Assembly: GCA_937901435.1 (NCBI GenBank)
Contig: CALGTJ010000385.1
Coordinates: forward strand, 1 to 5,413
Length of the DNA: 5,413 nucleotides
Direction: 5' to 3'
Origin: an uncultured Rhodobacter sp.
Lineage (GTDB): Bacteria; Pseudomonadota; Alphaproteobacteria; Rhodobacterales; Rhodobacteraceae
Positions within the stretch are counted from its first letter, which is position 1. Each line of letters opens with the position of its first letter. Below are positions 5,158-5,413 of this stretch, in pieces. The notes under the pieces are model-generated. The model ran no database searches, was not told the DNA's origin, and saw only the letters and a program-made list of their open reading frames with translations. The position numbers and the translations under genes are program-made.

Positions 5158-5315
5158 AACCGCGACAGGTGCATTTCTTGTATTTTTATGAAGCGCAAAT
5201 TGTTTTTCAACAAAAATCTATGTTTTTATTTCTTGTAAGTATACAAAAGTATCATCCTTAGTTGAACGACTTTATATCTATTACCTTTTTTGCATGCTCT
5301 GTGGTAAAAGTTGGC
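5158..5315. other. AT-rich spacer before tRNA-Asp, no gene
   Basis: The stretch is T-rich and codes for nothing I recognise. A short inverted repeat TTGTA (5233-5237) / TACAA (5242-5246) is present; its meaning is unknown. Confidence 0.5.
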
Positions 5316-5344
5316 TTGACGAGGCAGCGTGCTGCACATATGAC
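5316..5344 (+). promoter_or_regulatory. Sigma-70 promoter of tRNA-Asp
   Basis: TTGACG (5316-5321) and TATGAC (5339-5344) are separated by exactly 17 bp. The expected transcript start is near 5351, 8 bases before the tRNA. The tRNA-Asp therefore does not depend on read-through from tRNA-Val. Confidence 0.78.
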
Positions 5345-5358
5345 CGCTGAAAGCAGAG

Positions 5359-5413
5359 GCGGTTGTAGCTCAGTTGGTTAGAGTACCGGCCTGTCACGCC
5401 GGGGGTCGCGGGT
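5359..5413 (+). tRNA. tRNA-Asp (anticodon GTC), 5' part, cut by window edge
   Basis: The acceptor 5' strand GCGGTTG (5359-5365) is followed by TA and the D arm (GCTCAGTTGGTTAGAG region). The anticodon stem CCGGC (5386-5390) pairs with GCCGG (5398-5402), and the loop 5391-5397 has anticodon GTC at 5393-5395, giving aspartate. The window ends within the variable/T-arm region, so the acceptor 3' strand and CCA are not visible. Confidence 0.96.

Overview
The window is a 5.3 kb accessory segment lying exactly between two tRNA genes. It opens inside the 3' half of a tRNA-Val (anticodon TAC) and closes inside the 5' half of a tRNA-Asp (anticodon GTC). Protein style (an IS3-type OrfA/OrfB remnant, a Crp-YeeE/YedE sulfur cluster, a linear-amide hydrolase with a Gram-negative signal peptide) points to an alphaproteobacterium, most likely Rhodobacterales (Roseobacter group). 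That placement is inference from recalled family resemblance. I recall tRNA-Val and tRNA-Asp being close neighbours in that group, so the intervening DNA looks like a tRNA-associated insertion hot spot in decay.

Layout. (1) 1-53: tRNA-Val 3' part. (2) 254-1369: an exported choloylglycine hydrolase/penicillin V acylase-family (Ntn-type linear amide hydrolase) gene with a clear ribosome binding site. (3) 1370-2238: 869 bp without a recognisable gene on either strand, less GC-rich by eye than its flanks and carrying several short inverted repeats; the best is a perfect 8-bp hairpin at 2164-2188. (4) 2239-2613: the N-terminal piece of a tyrosine recombinase (phage/island integrase). Its stop codon overlaps the start of (5) 2610-3275, a Crp/Fnr-family regulator. 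(6) 3375-4519: a compact same-strand operon of a YgaP-type DUF2892 membrane protein and two YeeE/YedE half-transporters (PmpA-like and PmpB-like). (7) 4533-about 4604: only the first ~24 codons of a metallo-beta-lactamase-fold persulfide dioxygenase-type gene. (8) About 4605-5157: a broken IS3-family element on the minus strand with a nonsense codon, frameshifts and a truncated orfB. (9) 5158-5358: AT-rich spacer ending in a good sigma-70 promoter for tRNA-Asp.

How it works together. Regulator, DUF2892 protein and paired YeeE/YedE proteins form the usual reactive-sulfur (sulfide, persulfide, thiosulfate) handling module of Proteobacteria; the dioxygenase that normally follows has been destroyed, apparently together with the 3' end of the insertion sequence. 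A palindrome between the regulator and the operon is a candidate operator. The upstream integrase fragment, two tRNA borders and the IS remnant indicate an old island reduced by deletion. No complete novel defence or mobile system is evident; the least explained part is the 869-bp gap.
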